Shown: piece after piece, positions 9,228-19,499 of the stretch
How the letters are laid out: the number at the start of each line of letters is the position of its first letter
Numbering within the stretch: position 1 is the first letter of the stretch
Assembly: GCA_905221605.1 (NCBI GenBank)
Contig: CAJNDS010000961.1
Span: 12,501-47,885, forward strand
Length of the DNA stretch: 35,385 nucleotides
DNA from: Symbiodinium natans
Lineage: Eukaryota > Sar > Dinophyceae > Suessiales > Symbiodiniaceae
Reading direction: 5' to 3'
The notes under the pieces: model-generated
Databases searched by the model: none
Seen by the model: only the letters and a program-made list of their open reading frames with translations
What the model was told of the DNA's origin: nothing
Translations under genes and position numbers: made by a program

Positions 9228-9329
9228 TCACACTAATCAGGAGACAACATTAGGGTTTAGGGTTAAGGGTTTAGGGTTTAGGGTTAGGGTTAGGGTTGAG
9301 GGCTATTGGCTGGTTTTAACCTAAAACCC

Positions 9330-9700
9330 ATGCACCCTTCTTCAAGTACTTCTCTGAAGAAGCGTGGCATAGCCCCCACCCACCACCACAACTTTGGAAG
9401 CTGGCCTGAGCTCCCTAAACTCAGCTCCCTAAACTCCCTAAACTCCCTCGACTCCCTACACTCTCTAGGCTCCCTAAACTCCCTACACCGAACCCTAAAC
9501 CCTGCACCCTAAAACCCTAAACCCTAAACCCTAAACCCTAAACCCTAAACCCTAAACCCTAAACCCTAAACCCTAAACCCTAAACCTCAAGCCGTAAGCC
9601 CCAGCGGCGGGACGAGGGGTCATAGCGGGTCGAGGCCAGCGAATTGTCCTCGGCTCGACCCTCTGCAAAAAGGGTTAAGGGCTGAGGGCGGCTTAGGGAT
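9330..9700 (-). CDS. Candidate exons at the 5' side of the low-coordinate gene
   Basis: The 9595-9685 island on the minus strand follows TTTTTGCAG and reads RAEDNSLASTRYDPSSRRW in one of two open frames. The 9330-9412 island follows CTCAG and has three open frames, including SKVVVVGGGYATLLQ (which resembles a nucleotide-binding glycine motif, but short and unsupported) and a Cys-containing frame. The frame cannot be fixed from sequence alone. Confidence 0.3.
9410..9490 (-). repeat. 9-bp minisatellite CTCCCTAAA
   Basis: About eight units of CTCCCTAAA, with variants CTCCCTCGA, CTCCCTACA and CTCTCTAGG. The unit is the telomeric heptamer with CT added, suggesting it derives from CCCTAAA. Confidence 0.85.
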
Positions 9701-9890
9701 TGGGGTTTAGGGTTTAGGGTTCAGGGTTTAGGGCTTAGGGCTTAGGGTTTAGGGTTTAGGGTTTAGGGTTTAGGGTTTAGGGTTTAGGGTTTAGGGTCTA
9801 GGGTCTAGGGTTTAGGGTTTAGGGTTTAGGGTTTAGCGTTTAGGGTTTAGGGTTTAGGGTTTAGGGTTTAGGGTTTAGGGTTTAGGGTTT
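9490..9890. repeat. CCCTAAA (9490-9590) and TTTAGGG (9700-9890) arrays
   Basis: A C-rich array on the left and a G-rich array on the right of the 9595-9685 island. The right array includes TCTAGGG and CTTAGGG variants. Confidence 0.95.
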
Positions 9891-10159
9891 AGATCCGAAG
9901 AAGGGGGAGGGAGCAGAAATGAGGGCCCACCCCTCTTGAACCCATTAAGGAAGAGCCTCTGAATACCCAAGTAAGCCAAGTAACGACAAGACATAACTCC
10001 CCAGAGCCTAGCTCCCTGAACTGCTGAACTGCAGTCCAGGTTAAGCTTAAGCTAGGAAATTCCAAAAAACTCCCAAAATGAGATAGGAACTTCTTCTAAG
10101 CCCAAACCTAGCTTAGTAAGGGCGAATTTAAAAAAAAAAAACATATCCCAAGGTCCTAC
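9891..10159. other. 3' flank of the YHYH gene, no gene seen
   Basis: Moderately AT-rich unique sequence between the stop codon at 10160 and the telomeric array ending at 9890. It contains an imperfect palindrome (TTAAGCTTAAGCTAGG near 10042, CCTAGCTTAGT near 10108) and an A run at 10130-10141. It may hold the 3' UTR of the gene above and the boundary to the next gene. Confidence 0.4.
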
Positions 10160-11013
10160 CTAAGAGTCATAGTTGGGCTGGCCCACGTCCATGCCGTTTT
10201 GCACATATGGCTTCGAGGCATCCGCGTAGTAGTTGGAGATGCTACTCACCTACAAGGTTGAATTTGGAGGGTTTGGGGTAGGGATTCGGGTTTAGGGCTT
10301 AGGGATTAGGGTTTAGGGTTTAGGAATTTGGGGGTTTAGGGTCTGCAGTTTGGGGTTTGCGGGTTTTCAAAAAGTGGATCGAGGCCGGCCTGTCCCTTGA
10401 AGCACTTCTTTGGCCCAAGGTAGAAGGCCGTGTAGCTGGAAGTAACCATCGCCCCAGACCCAGTTCGCGTCTCAACACTGGGGTGGTAGTGGTAGCCATA
10501 GCTGTCGTGCGAATGGCCACCGCAAAGGTCCAGGTCCGTGTCAATACCTCCAGAACCACTCTCAAGTGCTTTTGTTGCGCTTTTCTTGCGTTTCATATGC
10601 TTCGTAGCCCAGGAAGCATTTTATAATAAGGGCACCCTTTTTGGGGGGTTGGTTACCCTATAAGGGAACCCAGAACCCAAAGAAAGGCAAAGGGTGCCAC
10701 TGGGCGTATTCCTAAGGAGACTCTCTACCATTTGCTGAAGAACCCCCAACACATAAAACACCTTATTTCTTGCAAGGACAAATTTAGGGATGACTATTTT
10801 GCATTTTGGGGTTCTGAAGAAAATAGTAGCTACAGGCACCTGGCTGGCCACTTTCGCTGTAGCGACCGAAGATTGTATATCCGTCCAGCGCGTAGCCGAT
10901 GGTCAGGCTGTGTGGGTCGCTGCCAGTGTAGTTATCCAGGGTGTACACGCAGTTGGGCCCAATCGGATCGCCATGGTAGTGGTAGTCTCCACCTCTTCCC
11001 ACATGCGCATTGC
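10160..11013 (-). CDS. C-terminal exons of a YHYH-domain protein
   Basis: Exons 11013-10840, 10547-10390 and 10249-10160 (stop TAG) join perfectly in phase. The first contains NAHVGRGGDYHYHGDP and GYALDGYTIFGR. The second contains DLCGGHSHDSYGYHYHPS and CFKGQ. The third ends SNYYADASKPYVQNGMDVGQ, PNYDS and stop. The two Tyr-His-Tyr-His motifs, the preceding N-A-H and G-G-H, and the DGY-I-GR strand are hallmarks of the YHYH family (Pfam YHYH). That family is typically secreted and of unknown biochemical function; the His clusters suggest metal binding (inference). The acceptors are GAG|GC, GGAG|GT and GTAG|GT. The donors are G|GT and CAG|GC, so the last intron is GC-AG. The last intron (10389-10250) is 140 nt filled with degenerate CCCTAAA. 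The 5' end starts inside a codon, and the best partner exon is 30405-30311. Confidence 0.85.
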
Positions 11014-11215
11014 CTCGAACCAGGGTTCCGTTCTAGGGCTTAGGTCTGTAACGGCGGCACTACTGATTCTTCCATAGGGATATTCTATAATCAGGGCACC
11101 CCTTTTTGGGGGGTGGGTTACTTTAGAAGGGAACCTTGAACCTTATTGTAATTAAGGGCACCCTTTTCGGGGGGGTTACTTCATAAGGGAACCTGGAAAC
11201 CCAAAACAAGGGTCA
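10631..11215. repeat. GGGCACCCTTTTTGGGGGG-type repeat, three copies in YHYH introns
   Basis: Copies start at 10630, 11094 and 11156. Each has GGGCACCC, a short T run, a G run, then GTTAC and AAGGGAACC. The first copy is bounded by a 10-bp inverted repeat (GGCACCCTTT at 10631-10640, AAAGGGTGCC at 10689-10698). All lie in intronic positions on either side of exon 11013-10840. Confidence 0.75.
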
Positions 11216-11789
11216 CTGGGCTACCAAGTCCAGGTCCCTAAGCCCTAAGCCCTAAGCCCTAAGCCCTAAAACCTAAACCCTAAACCCTAAACCCTAAATT
11301 CCCACACAGGCCTGTTTAGGCTGTAGCCACCCTCTTCTAGGGTGCCTGGACCCGGAACTACAGCTGACAGCGACTAACACCATCGCTTGCACTTAGCCTA
11401 AAGAGTTGTGTTGAGCGTGAGCTGCACCTCCAGTGCCGGTTGCCTGGGGTACTCCGCCGGATTCTCAAGCTGGCGACCTGGGTCCCCCCCCCCCCTTTTG
11501 GGGGGTACCCCCAGGCCCCAGCCTATGAGGTCCTCGCCGCCTGAATTCTTGCCCTGGCCCTGACCCCTGAACTGTTTGGGAGAAACCCCGACCCCCCCTA
11601 TCATTGCTTTGACTCTCGGACCCAACCCCAACATCATGAAACTGATTAAGTTTCAGAAGTGGACTGTTGCCTTGAGTTTCGGCCTAAACCCTAGAAGGAA
11701 TAGGTTTGGGTGGCTTTGCCGCCTCGGACGGCGTGGGGTGGGAGAAAAGTGTTCGATGGCCCTCCACAATCGGGCCAAAGCTGGCTGCC
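11216..11789 (-). other. Island with possible exons, product unclear
   Basis: CCCTAAG/CCCTAAA repeats lie at 11235-11298. On the minus strand, after CCCAG near 11480, a frame reads LENPAEYPRQPALEVQLTL. After GTCCAG near 11352 another reads TLEEGGYSLNRPVWEF. Both look protein-like but do not join the YHYH exon in phase. C and G runs occur at 11487-11507. Confidence 0.3.
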
Positions 11790-11878
11790 GGATCAAAAAA
11801 AAAATAAAAAAGGATCAAAAAAAAAATTACCGGCCCAGGATCAAAAAAAAATAAAAAAGGATCAAAAAAAAAAATAAA
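11790..11878 (+). repeat. GGATC-(A)n tandem repeat, left inverted arm
   Basis: Four copies of a roughly 22-bp unit (GGATC, about ten A, T, six A). They are interrupted by TTACCGGCCCA after the second copy. The same unit occurs in the opposite orientation at 29587-29670. Confidence 0.9.
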
Positions 11879-11920
11879 CGCCTGAGAAATAAGTTCATGG
11901 AGTGAGTCTTGCGGGCTCCC

Positions 11921-13089
11921 GCAGCCATATAATATTATATATGTACATGTAATATATATATATATATAATTATATTATATATATAATATATTATATATAT
12001 ATATATATATTATATATATTATATATATTATATATATTATATATATTATATATATTATATATATAATATATATTATATATATATTATATATATTATATAT
12101 ATTATATGTATTATATATATATATTATATATTATATAAATTATATATATAATATATTATATATTATATATTATAATATATATAATTATTATATTATATTA
12201 TAATATTTATTTATATTATATAATTATTTTATATTAATATTATATAATTTTATATCTAAACTATTCTATATATATATGTAGATTATATATTTATATTTAT
12301 TATTATTTATATTATGACTACATATCTAATATAATATATTAGTATTATATATATTATATGATATATATATATATATATTTCATTTATACTAAATATACAT
12401 ATAACTATATATAGATATATATATTATATACTATATATAGTAGATAATATATATAATAATATATACTATACTAATAGTACTATCTAATATTATACATATA
12501 TTATATATCTATATATACTGTATAATATATATAGTATATTATATAATTATAGTATATATACTATATATATATATTACTATATATAACTATATATCTATAT
12601 ATAAACTATCTGTCCTCTATGCATCTTATATATTAAAAATTATTATAATACATATATATACTATAGTATATATATATATAGTATCTACATATAATATAAT
12701 ATAAAACTATATATACTATATATACTATATATACTATATATATATATATATAGTATATATACTATATATACTATATATATATTATACTATATATACTATA
12801 CTATATATACTATATAATATATATATATTTATATATACTATATATACTATATATACTATATATACTATATATACTATATATACTATATATACTATATATA
12901 CTATATATACTATATATACTATATATATATAGTATATACTATAAATACTATAAATACTATATATACTATATATACTATATATACTATATATACTATATAT
13001 ACTCTATATACTCTCTATATATACCTTATATATATATATATCCTACGCATGCAGCATATATATATATATATACTATATATATATATGCG
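11921..13089. repeat. 1.17-kb AT microsatellite (TA, TATATAC and relatives)
   Basis: Almost pure A/T with long (TA)n and (CTATATA)n runs, for example about 12834-12930. No coding potential. A shorter AT-rich block at 28381-29200 is its counterpart near the opposite GGATC array. Confidence 0.95.
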
Positions 13090-14565
13090 CGTGCAGCATT
13101 GTAAGAATCTCTGAGTGCTTGAGCACTCGGGGGCTCTACTCCGGTCAATAAAGAACGATCAGTGCGGAGCTGCGTGAATGATTAACTTTATCGCGTTGGG
13201 GGCTTGAAGGTTACGAAACTCTTAATGAGGTGCTATGAGGGCCTACTCTGCCACTTTCATCGCAAGAGGATAAGCGCAGGTGACACGCGCTCACTCCACC
13301 AATGCCGGGCTTTCCGGGCTGATAGGGTTCCATAAAGGGATGTGTTCAGGAACATGAAACCCCGAGCTGGGCTAATTTTGGGGTTGTGTGAGATCCCACC
13401 TGCAACAAGAGGCAACTTTGAGGGCCGGTAAGGGTTCAGGGTTTAGGGGTTCAGGGGTTTAGGGCTTCAGGCGCAGAAGCCCTTTGCCATTTTCCGTGAT
13501 CGACGCGAGGCAGGCTCGTTCTCGTCTCAGGGTCCTTCGTGCGCACCTGTAAGTACGAACGGAAACTAGATCCCTGACCTCGTCCTGCTGCTGCAGTAAT
13601 CTTAGTTTAGAAGCCCTTCCATAAGAAAGGGCCTGGGAAAGGGGACGAGGAAATGGAATACCTAGAAGGTCTCTAGTTTGAAGGGTGTTCAAACAAATCC
13701 TACTTCCTGACACATCTTAAAGTTTGATTTTTCCCTAGGGAGAGGGGGGGGTAAGGGAGGGAGCGCGTCGGCGAGCGGCTTTTGAACAGGGACTCGGGGC
13801 GCAGGATGAGGCGAGCATCGCAGAAGCGCAGCCGCAGAACATCGGGGCTTCCTGAGGAAGTTTCGGGCTTAGGGTTTGGGGTGCTCGGGTAGTGTGGTGT
13901 TAGGGCGTCATGCAGGGTGCGGATTGAGGGCGCTTTGTGCTTCGGGGCCACGGGGACCATGGTTGCAGGGCCACCCTCGTCGCGCTTAGGGTTAGGGCTT
14001 ACGGCTTGGGGGGTTTCGTGGGGTTTTGGGGTTTTGGGTTCAGGGGTGGGATTAGGAGTGTGGGTGGCTTTAGGGGGTTGAGGGGGAAACTAGGACATGT
14101 TGGTTGAGCTAAGTTCTGAGCCCAGTTTGCGATAGACTACACTGCACCACATCTCGTGTAAGATTTAGGATTGAGGGCTTCGGGCACAAGAATCCTAAAC
14201 GCAGTGCGAGGGCTCGGAGGCTTGGAGAACAGGCCTAGCACTTCAGGCTAAGCTTCCAAGGCCGTACACTAAGTGGAAGCCACCCCCGCAAGAACTTCAG
14301 GTTAAATTACGAGCTGAACCTTTTTTAGCACGAACCGAGCCCTATAAGCCCTAAATCCGGAAACCTTATCTGCCTTCAGGGCCAGAGGCCATTCCGAAAT
14401 CCGCAAAACAAACCCTAAAAGCAAACCCTGGAACGCCCAAAGCTCTCAGACCTTGCATCAGCAAGCCCTTTGACTAACCTTGAACCCTGAACCTTGCAAA
14501 GCCTATTTAGGGTTAGGGTTTAGGGTTTGGGGTTTAGGGTTTAGGGTTTAGGGCTTAGGGTTTGC
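13090..14565 (-). other. Mostly unique region with a few possible minus-strand exons
   Basis: No complete gene could be built. Protein-like minus-strand pieces include one starting near 13858 after CCTCAG (DVLRLRFCDARLILRPES) and a short piece at about 14140-14092 reading VVYRKLGSELSSTNMS then stop. A plus-strand alternative at 13470-13549 has acceptor CTTCAG and donor GTAAGT. A 6-bp hairpin (GAGTGC/GCACTC) lies at 13111-13126. Degenerate G-rich telomeric repeat occurs at 13430-13470, 13870-14090 and 14505-14560. Confidence 0.3.
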
Positions 14566-14671
14566 CTCGCTGGCCAGCCTCGGCATCTCGCTCACGAAAC
14601 TCCTCAACGCGATCCGAGAACGCCTGGCAACTGCCGCAGGCAAAGCTCCGGCGTCGGGTTGTGTGCGACGG
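14566..14671 (-). CDS. Candidate exon with CxxC and acidic helix
   Basis: After acceptor CTCAG the frame reads PSHTTRRRSFACGSCQAFSD followed by RVEEFRERDAEAGQR, ending at a G|GCAAAC donor. It has 35 whole codons plus one base. The CGSC pair followed by a charged helix is protein-like. The plus strand is also open here (ASLASLGISLTKLLNAIRER), so the strand is chosen only by agreement with the neighbours. Confidence 0.35.
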
Positions 14672-14699
14672 CTGAGGCCTTCAGGCCTTCAGAGCGTTA

Positions 14700-15320
14700 G
14701 GGGTTGTTGGGTTCTTTGGGGTCTTTCAGGAATTTGGGCTTCAGGGTTTGGGGGGGGAGGAAGGGAGGGAAGTGTAGGGATTGGAGATTCTGGCTGGAGA
14801 GAGGTATGGGGATTGGACATTCTGGATTGAGCTTCCCACTTCAAAAGCCTGACGTAGCTGCGCCTTGCAACTTTCTGGAATGTACAAGCTGCTCATGGTC
14901 AGAAGGCTGGTATGAATCAAGATACTTGGGAGGAAGGTTTGGGCTTCGATGGTTTAGGATGTAACCCCAAAGTAGGGCTTGAGTATGGGTTTAGGTCTTG
15001 CAGGGTTCAGTGTTGAGTTTCACAGCTTTCGGAACCAGCGATGTACAGCACTTTGCTACACCACAAAGCCGGTCTGCGAAGGAGCCGCATCTCAAGGTAC
15101 AAAGAAGGGGCTGCTCAGGTCACTATGGACGACCTTTGCGCATGCCCGGAAACAGAAGGGTAGGAGTTAAGCACACTATGTACTCCTTGAACAGGCAATA
15201 TGTAGGGGGATATGAGATACCTTATGCCCTGACTTGTCGAGTATGAACCAGGAAGTGCAGGGCTTGAGGTACTGGATGCTGAAGTTTTCACCATGCAGAC
15301 AAGGCTCTTCAAAACAAAAA
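14700..15320 (-). other. Unique region, coding strand uncertain
   Basis: Open frames exist on both strands. On the minus strand, about 14950-14850 reads LPPKYLDSYQPSDHEQLVHS and continues to a stop. About 15295-15176 reads FSIQYLKPCTSWFILDKSGH and continues to a stop. Splice sites joining them could not be set with confidence. G-rich telomere-like sequence is limited to short runs. Confidence 0.25.
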
Positions 15321-15546
15321 ACCCAAACCCTAAACCCATAACCCATAAACCCCAAATCCTCAGCTCTCAAACCACACACCCTCAAACCGCAGAAGAGGCC
15401 CAGCGGGGGCACTGTTGCAGGGGAGGGGGGTTTAGGGTTTCGGGTTGCGGGGCTAGGGTTTGGCCCGGTTAAGGGTTTAGGGTTTGGGCACGGGTGGAGT
15501 TTTTTTTTGGGTCTTTTTTTTTTTTTTTTGGGGGGGGGGTTTTTTT
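15320..15546. repeat. Degenerate telomeric repeats and homopolymers bordering the gap
   Basis: CCCTAAA-like units at 15320-15385 and TTTAGGG-like units at 15428-15490 are followed by T runs, a G run at 15530-15539 and a further T run up to the Ns. These homopolymers are a likely cause of the assembly break. Confidence 0.85.
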
Positions 15547-15646
15547 NNNNNNNNNNNNNNNNNNNNNNNNNNNNNNNNNNNNNNNNNNNNNNNNNNNNNN
15601 NNNNNNNNNNNNNNNNNNNNNNNNNNNNNNNNNNNNNNNNNNNNNN
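15547..15646. other. Assembly gap (100 N)
   Basis: Exactly 100 N, the usual placeholder for a scaffold gap of unknown size. Open frames that run through it are not real. It truncates the UBA-domain gene on its 3' side. Confidence 0.99.
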
Positions 15647-15649
15647 TTT

Positions 15650-18021
15650 AGCAAGGGCACGTAAAGCCAGGACCGGGTGGCTTGGACTGGCAGAGCTATG
15701 GCAGGCGACGGTGGCGCTGCACACTGCCAACTCCGAGGGATTCCCGGCAGTGGCAGAGACTCTGCACCCGCGGCTGCGGGAGCTGGAGCGCGAGGTGAAT
15801 TCTCTACACCGTCTCTGCTGCACGGCGTGCTTGGTGTGCTTGGAACAAGGACGGGGGAGGAGGATGCCCGGGCAGAAGGAAAACAAACACGGGTGTGTCT
15901 TCTCTGCGAGGAGCAAGCCCAATCTAACGCGGCATTCAAATCGTCTGGGTGCCGTCGGGCTGCCTGTCTTGCCGAAGCTGCCGGCACGCCCATGCTTTGC
16001 AGGGTGTTGCACATGGTCTGCACGTCGGGCGGCGTCGCGGCGCCACCGTTCATATACAAACCATGGCCTGAAACCCCCGCACCTCTGTCAGAGCAGCGCG
16101 AAGAGCAGTCAGCAGAATTGAGCGCATCGGTGCGGTAATGGCCGGTTTCCAGCGCACCCCCCCTCATCAATGACCTGCAAGGACCATGAACCTGAGGCAC
16201 CGCAGCAGACACTCGCCTGCGGTTTTGATGAGCCTCCCATTCCTCAACCTTCCGAAATAAAGAGGTGTGTAGGATCCTCTCTTCAGGACTGATGTCCTGC
16301 GGCGTGCCTCCTGCAATTGAGTCCGAGAGGTGCAAGGTTTTTTTTGGCGGGCTTTCGGGGGGGCAGGACACAGGGCTGAAGTCAACGCTGGCTCGGTCAT
16401 TTGGTGAGTCGCAGTAACAGAGCCCTGAGTAATCGGAAGGCAGCGGCGACTCACACATGTCCTCATCTGCGTCTGGTTGGCTCTGACCCTGTGCCTCATC
16501 GCAAAACCGTGCTGCAGCAGACTGAAGTTCTTCCTGCGTGGGAGGAAGTACCGATGCTGCACTGCTTGTGGGGGGGGCCCACAAAGGAATGCATAGAGAC
16601 GAGCAGGGAGACGCTGCGTGCTGCTGGGTGGGCAGATTGCCAGAAGCGAAACCGTCCGCTTCACGAGACCTGGAAGACCTGGACGAGTCTAGCACTGTTG
16701 TGGCGACGCTCCTGGGAGAAGAAGAGGCAGGGCAAGAACTGCAATGACGCGGCAAAGCACAGGATGTGGCAGGGGTGAGCTGGGCAAGCGAAATGGTGGG
16801 AGGTGAAGGCGCAGCCGGCAGGTCTGTCACAGTGGAGGGTGTCCACATGGCACCATTCATTGGGGGAGCAGGACAGGCCCCGTCGCCCTTTGGATTGCAC
16901 GAAGCTTGGGGACGCCGCGCCACGCCAGCAAAGCCTTTGCGCTGCTCAGAGGGCCGCGCACATGCAACATAATGGCCCGGGCTCTCTGCGCAGTCCTCTG
17001 TGTAGAGCATGGCTTTGCTGGCGGGCAGCCGGGAGACCCAAGCCACGGCAGTCTGCAACGACAGGTAACGGAAAGGCCTGCCGGGAAGGAATAGCACGGC
17101 GCACGTGCCTGGGTTATGGTACACCACCAAACCCGACGGAAAGAATTCCGGCAAAGCGTCCACCGCTGTTGCTACCTGCTCGGTTTGAGTCGCGGGCAGC
17201 AAAAGCTCCAAACGACGCAGCCAGTGCAGGGAGTCCGCGCGCTGCAAGGCGCACAGCTGGAGACTTGGCACCGTCAGTCCTGTCAGGTCACTGCAGGACT
17301 GCCACCAACATTGCTCCGAGCTCCCGTTTTCTTTAGGGCACAAATGACAAGCTGATAAAGCGGCAGCAACGGGCCCTGAACAACAGGTCGTGAATGACAG
17401 AGGACGGCGAGGGCAGGGTGATGTGCACAGGCGTGCACTGGCTGGACGCAGCTGTTTGCGCCAAACACGGTCTTGCAACCTGAAGTCGGGCATGATGCGT
17501 TGTCACTCTCAGCATTGCCCAATAAACAACTTTCGGGCCTGGCCCTGACCTGCTGTCTGCGCCATCTCCGTGTACTTTCTCCCCAGCAATGCGCATCACC
17601 TGATACGCAGGCAAGAGTAAACGCGTTCACGCACTTGTGCACTTGTTGAAGTTCTTAGAGCTCGACACCAAGGAATGTTCATGTTGAGCCCAAGGTTCAG
17701 CTCATTTTCCTGGCAGTTTGCGAGTCAGCAACAGCAGTGATGGCGACTCTCTCAGAGTCAGGGACGTCAGGGACCTGCCTTCATGGCCTCATCCAAGACG
17801 AATGATTCCCACTCCTGCAAGTTGCGCCCGGCATGGCAAAAGCGTGTCTGGTCGCCTTGACCAGCCTCCAGGAAACGGTCCTCGACCGTTTCCTTCCGAT
17901 GGCGCAAGCAAGGGGCACGCGCAAGCGTGGTGCGACGAAGCGAGCCTTCTGCAGCTTGGGCTTCTTGGAAACCTGAACGACAGGCATTCGCAAACACACA
18001 GCGGCTGCCGACGCTGGACAT
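15650..18021 (-). CDS. UBA-domain protein, 3' end lost in the gap
   Basis: Proposed exons: 18021-17779 (ATG, with an in-frame TAG four codons upstream), 17599-17349 and 17290 to the gap. Junctions are in phase, with introns of 179 nt (AAG|GCAGGT...ATCAG) and 58 nt (TT|GTCATT...TGCAG). The product would exceed 700 residues. The first exon is charged (KETVEDRFLEAGQGDQTR, WESFVLDEAMK). A roughly 110-residue region coded at about 17290-16960 (LHWLRRLELLLPATQTEQVA, GLVVYHNPGTCAVLFLPGRP) looks like a folded domain I do not recognise. A long Pro/Ser/Thr-rich linker follows. At about 16030-15915 is a clear UBA-type three-helix motif: MCNTLQSMGVPAASARQAAR then DDLNAALDWACSS. UBA domains bind ubiquitin, so a role in ubiquitin signalling or turnover is inferred. 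Confidence 0.7.
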
Positions 18022-18529
18022 GGAAGTGCTCTAAATACGCACGCTGGGACATGGAGCCTTCTTTTTCTGGCCACAGCATTTTTTTGCCTCGTTTACACAA
18101 ACACCGTTTTCTGGCTGTCAGACTCTGCTTGCTGTGGCTAGCCGGCTAGCCTCCTCGCCCTTGCGCGGCATCGGCATCTCATCCTTCCATGCCTGCGCTG
18201 TATCTGCATGTGTGCGGAAATGGTATGTGCATCAACGAAAGGTCCTTGTTGATGACCACCACTCCAGCCTAGCAGGACACGAAGACAGGGCACACGTGAG
18301 ATTCACAAGTGCCTTTACTGATACAGGGGAGCGTGGCTTTGAACCGGGTTGCGTAACTTCAGCGCATTCACAGCAGGGTCAAGCGTTCAACTTAGATCTG
18401 CACGGGCGTGCGCAGCGTGAGTTGACAGCGTTGGTCCAGATATTCTTCAGGATGGAGCCCGTCCTGACGACAAGACAAGGAAGGACGAGTGACGATTTAG
18501 CATGGTTGCTGGAGCCGCTGGAATGCAAC

Positions 18530-19203
18530 TCAGAGCGCCGCCATCAGGCGACAGATGTGCTCTGGGAAGGACATCTGAGCCATGCAGTGAGCTGTTATAA
18601 AGCGCCATGGCCGCTGTTCCACGGCCTGCTTCGTGGGGTCATAACCATCCGTTCCCTGCGACTCAAGCATTACTGCGCTCGGCGGATGAGGTGAATTCAC
18701 TGCGTTAGCACAGTTTTTCTGCACCTGCTTCAAGGGCAGGCCATCCGGCAGGCGCATCTCCAGGTCGTCTGCCTTATAGATTTGCACGCAGGACAGAGGC
18801 ATGTGTTTACAACAGAGCTGCGAAAGATGCGCCTTGGAGGTATTCCCTGCGTTGGCCACCTTGGCAGCCTGCGGCACGGTGAACAAACATCCATGAGGCA
18901 GTACTATTGTCTTCACTGCTTTGGGCCCTGCCAGCTGGTAATGTCGAACCAGGGTCGCGAACTCGTCAGACATCTGGCCGCGGAAGCCAATGTGTTTGCA
19001 GACAGGACGGAAGAACCGGACTCACGGACAACGAGGTGGTGCAAAAAATGCCTTTCGGACCGATGTTCGACAACACCTGCAGCACTGCTTGTTACGGGGT
19101 TTGCATTGCGCGTGTGAGTCATGTGTGGAACGGGCTAGTGTCCATTGGTGCCTGAAGCAGCAAGCGGTTGGTTGGAAACTGGAGCGAAGCTCGAGCACTC
19201 ACG
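18530..19203 (-). CDS. Unknown protein gene with very short introns
   Basis: The main exon 18973-18530 gives MSDEFATLVRHYQLAGPKAV, further on YKADDLEMRLPDGLPLKQVQ, and ends MAAL-stop. It has no recognised domain. Upstream exon 19076-19026 (LSNIGPKGIFCTTSLS) has acceptor CTGCAG and a consensus donor TCC|GTGAGT, and joins in phase across a 52-nt intron ending CCAG. A further exon ending at 19203 has donor CC|GTGAGT and a 51-nt intron to 19151. A 16-nt micro-exon (19151-19136, CTA|GC donor) would be needed to keep phase, which is the weak point. The upstream exon runs back to about 19372 and reads DKVLAVDAKKGRQRVSRGLP. Translation could instead start at the ATG at 18973. Confidence 0.5.
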
Positions 19204-19499
19204 GCGTTGGAATTGTTGGAACTGTTGGGGTGAAGTCTGCTCGAGAAGGAAAGGGCGGTCTGGAGGCGCAGCAGTCCAGTGGATTAACTCGAGACTCAGT
19301 CCCGTGCACTATGACAGTTGGAAGCCCACGAGACACTCGCTGGCGGCCCTTTTTGGCGTCAACCGCTAGAACCTTGTCTGATAGAAGCGTGGGATGGACA
19401 ACCACCGTCCATGCGCCTATGTTCGAGTAGTGACACGTCAGCAAGCATCTTTGCGCATCACAAGGGGGGGGCGTCAACACACGTCAGACAGTGAAAAAC

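Larger units (their letters stand above)
8232..9251. mobile_element. 1.02-kb non-autonomous element with 23-bp terminal inverted repeats
   Basis: Positions 8232-8254 (AATGTTGT..., ending GATTAGTGTG) and 9229-9251 are inverted repeats with 22 of 23 matches. The element interrupts a TTTAGGG array. The 8-mers flanking 8232-9250, TAGGGTAT and TAGGGTTT, match at 7 of 8, consistent with an 8-bp target duplication, although the repetitive target weakens this. The inside is repetitive and non-coding: CCCCCGGAATT motifs at 8259, 8317, 8554 and 8792, a 185-bp duplication, 46-bp tandem repeats and a C/G homopolymer tract. Short open frames here are incidental. Confidence 0.75.

Noticed and set aside
9330-9412. 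FAD/NAD-binding protein from the SKVVVVGGGYATLLQ motif
   Set aside because: Only about 20 residues, one of three open frames, and it lacks the rest of a Rossmann fold nearby.
15176-17493. Long open frames running through the N gap (minus 16012-15176, minus 17493-15469, plus 15507-16138)
   Set aside because: They are open only because N codons were read through. The UBA frame is kept only upstream of the gap, and the part beyond it (poly-Lys/Pro from homopolymers) is not coding.
18134-18694. Plus-strand 186-residue frame
   Set aside because: It is antisense to the better minus-strand exon 18973-18530, which has in-phase splice sites.
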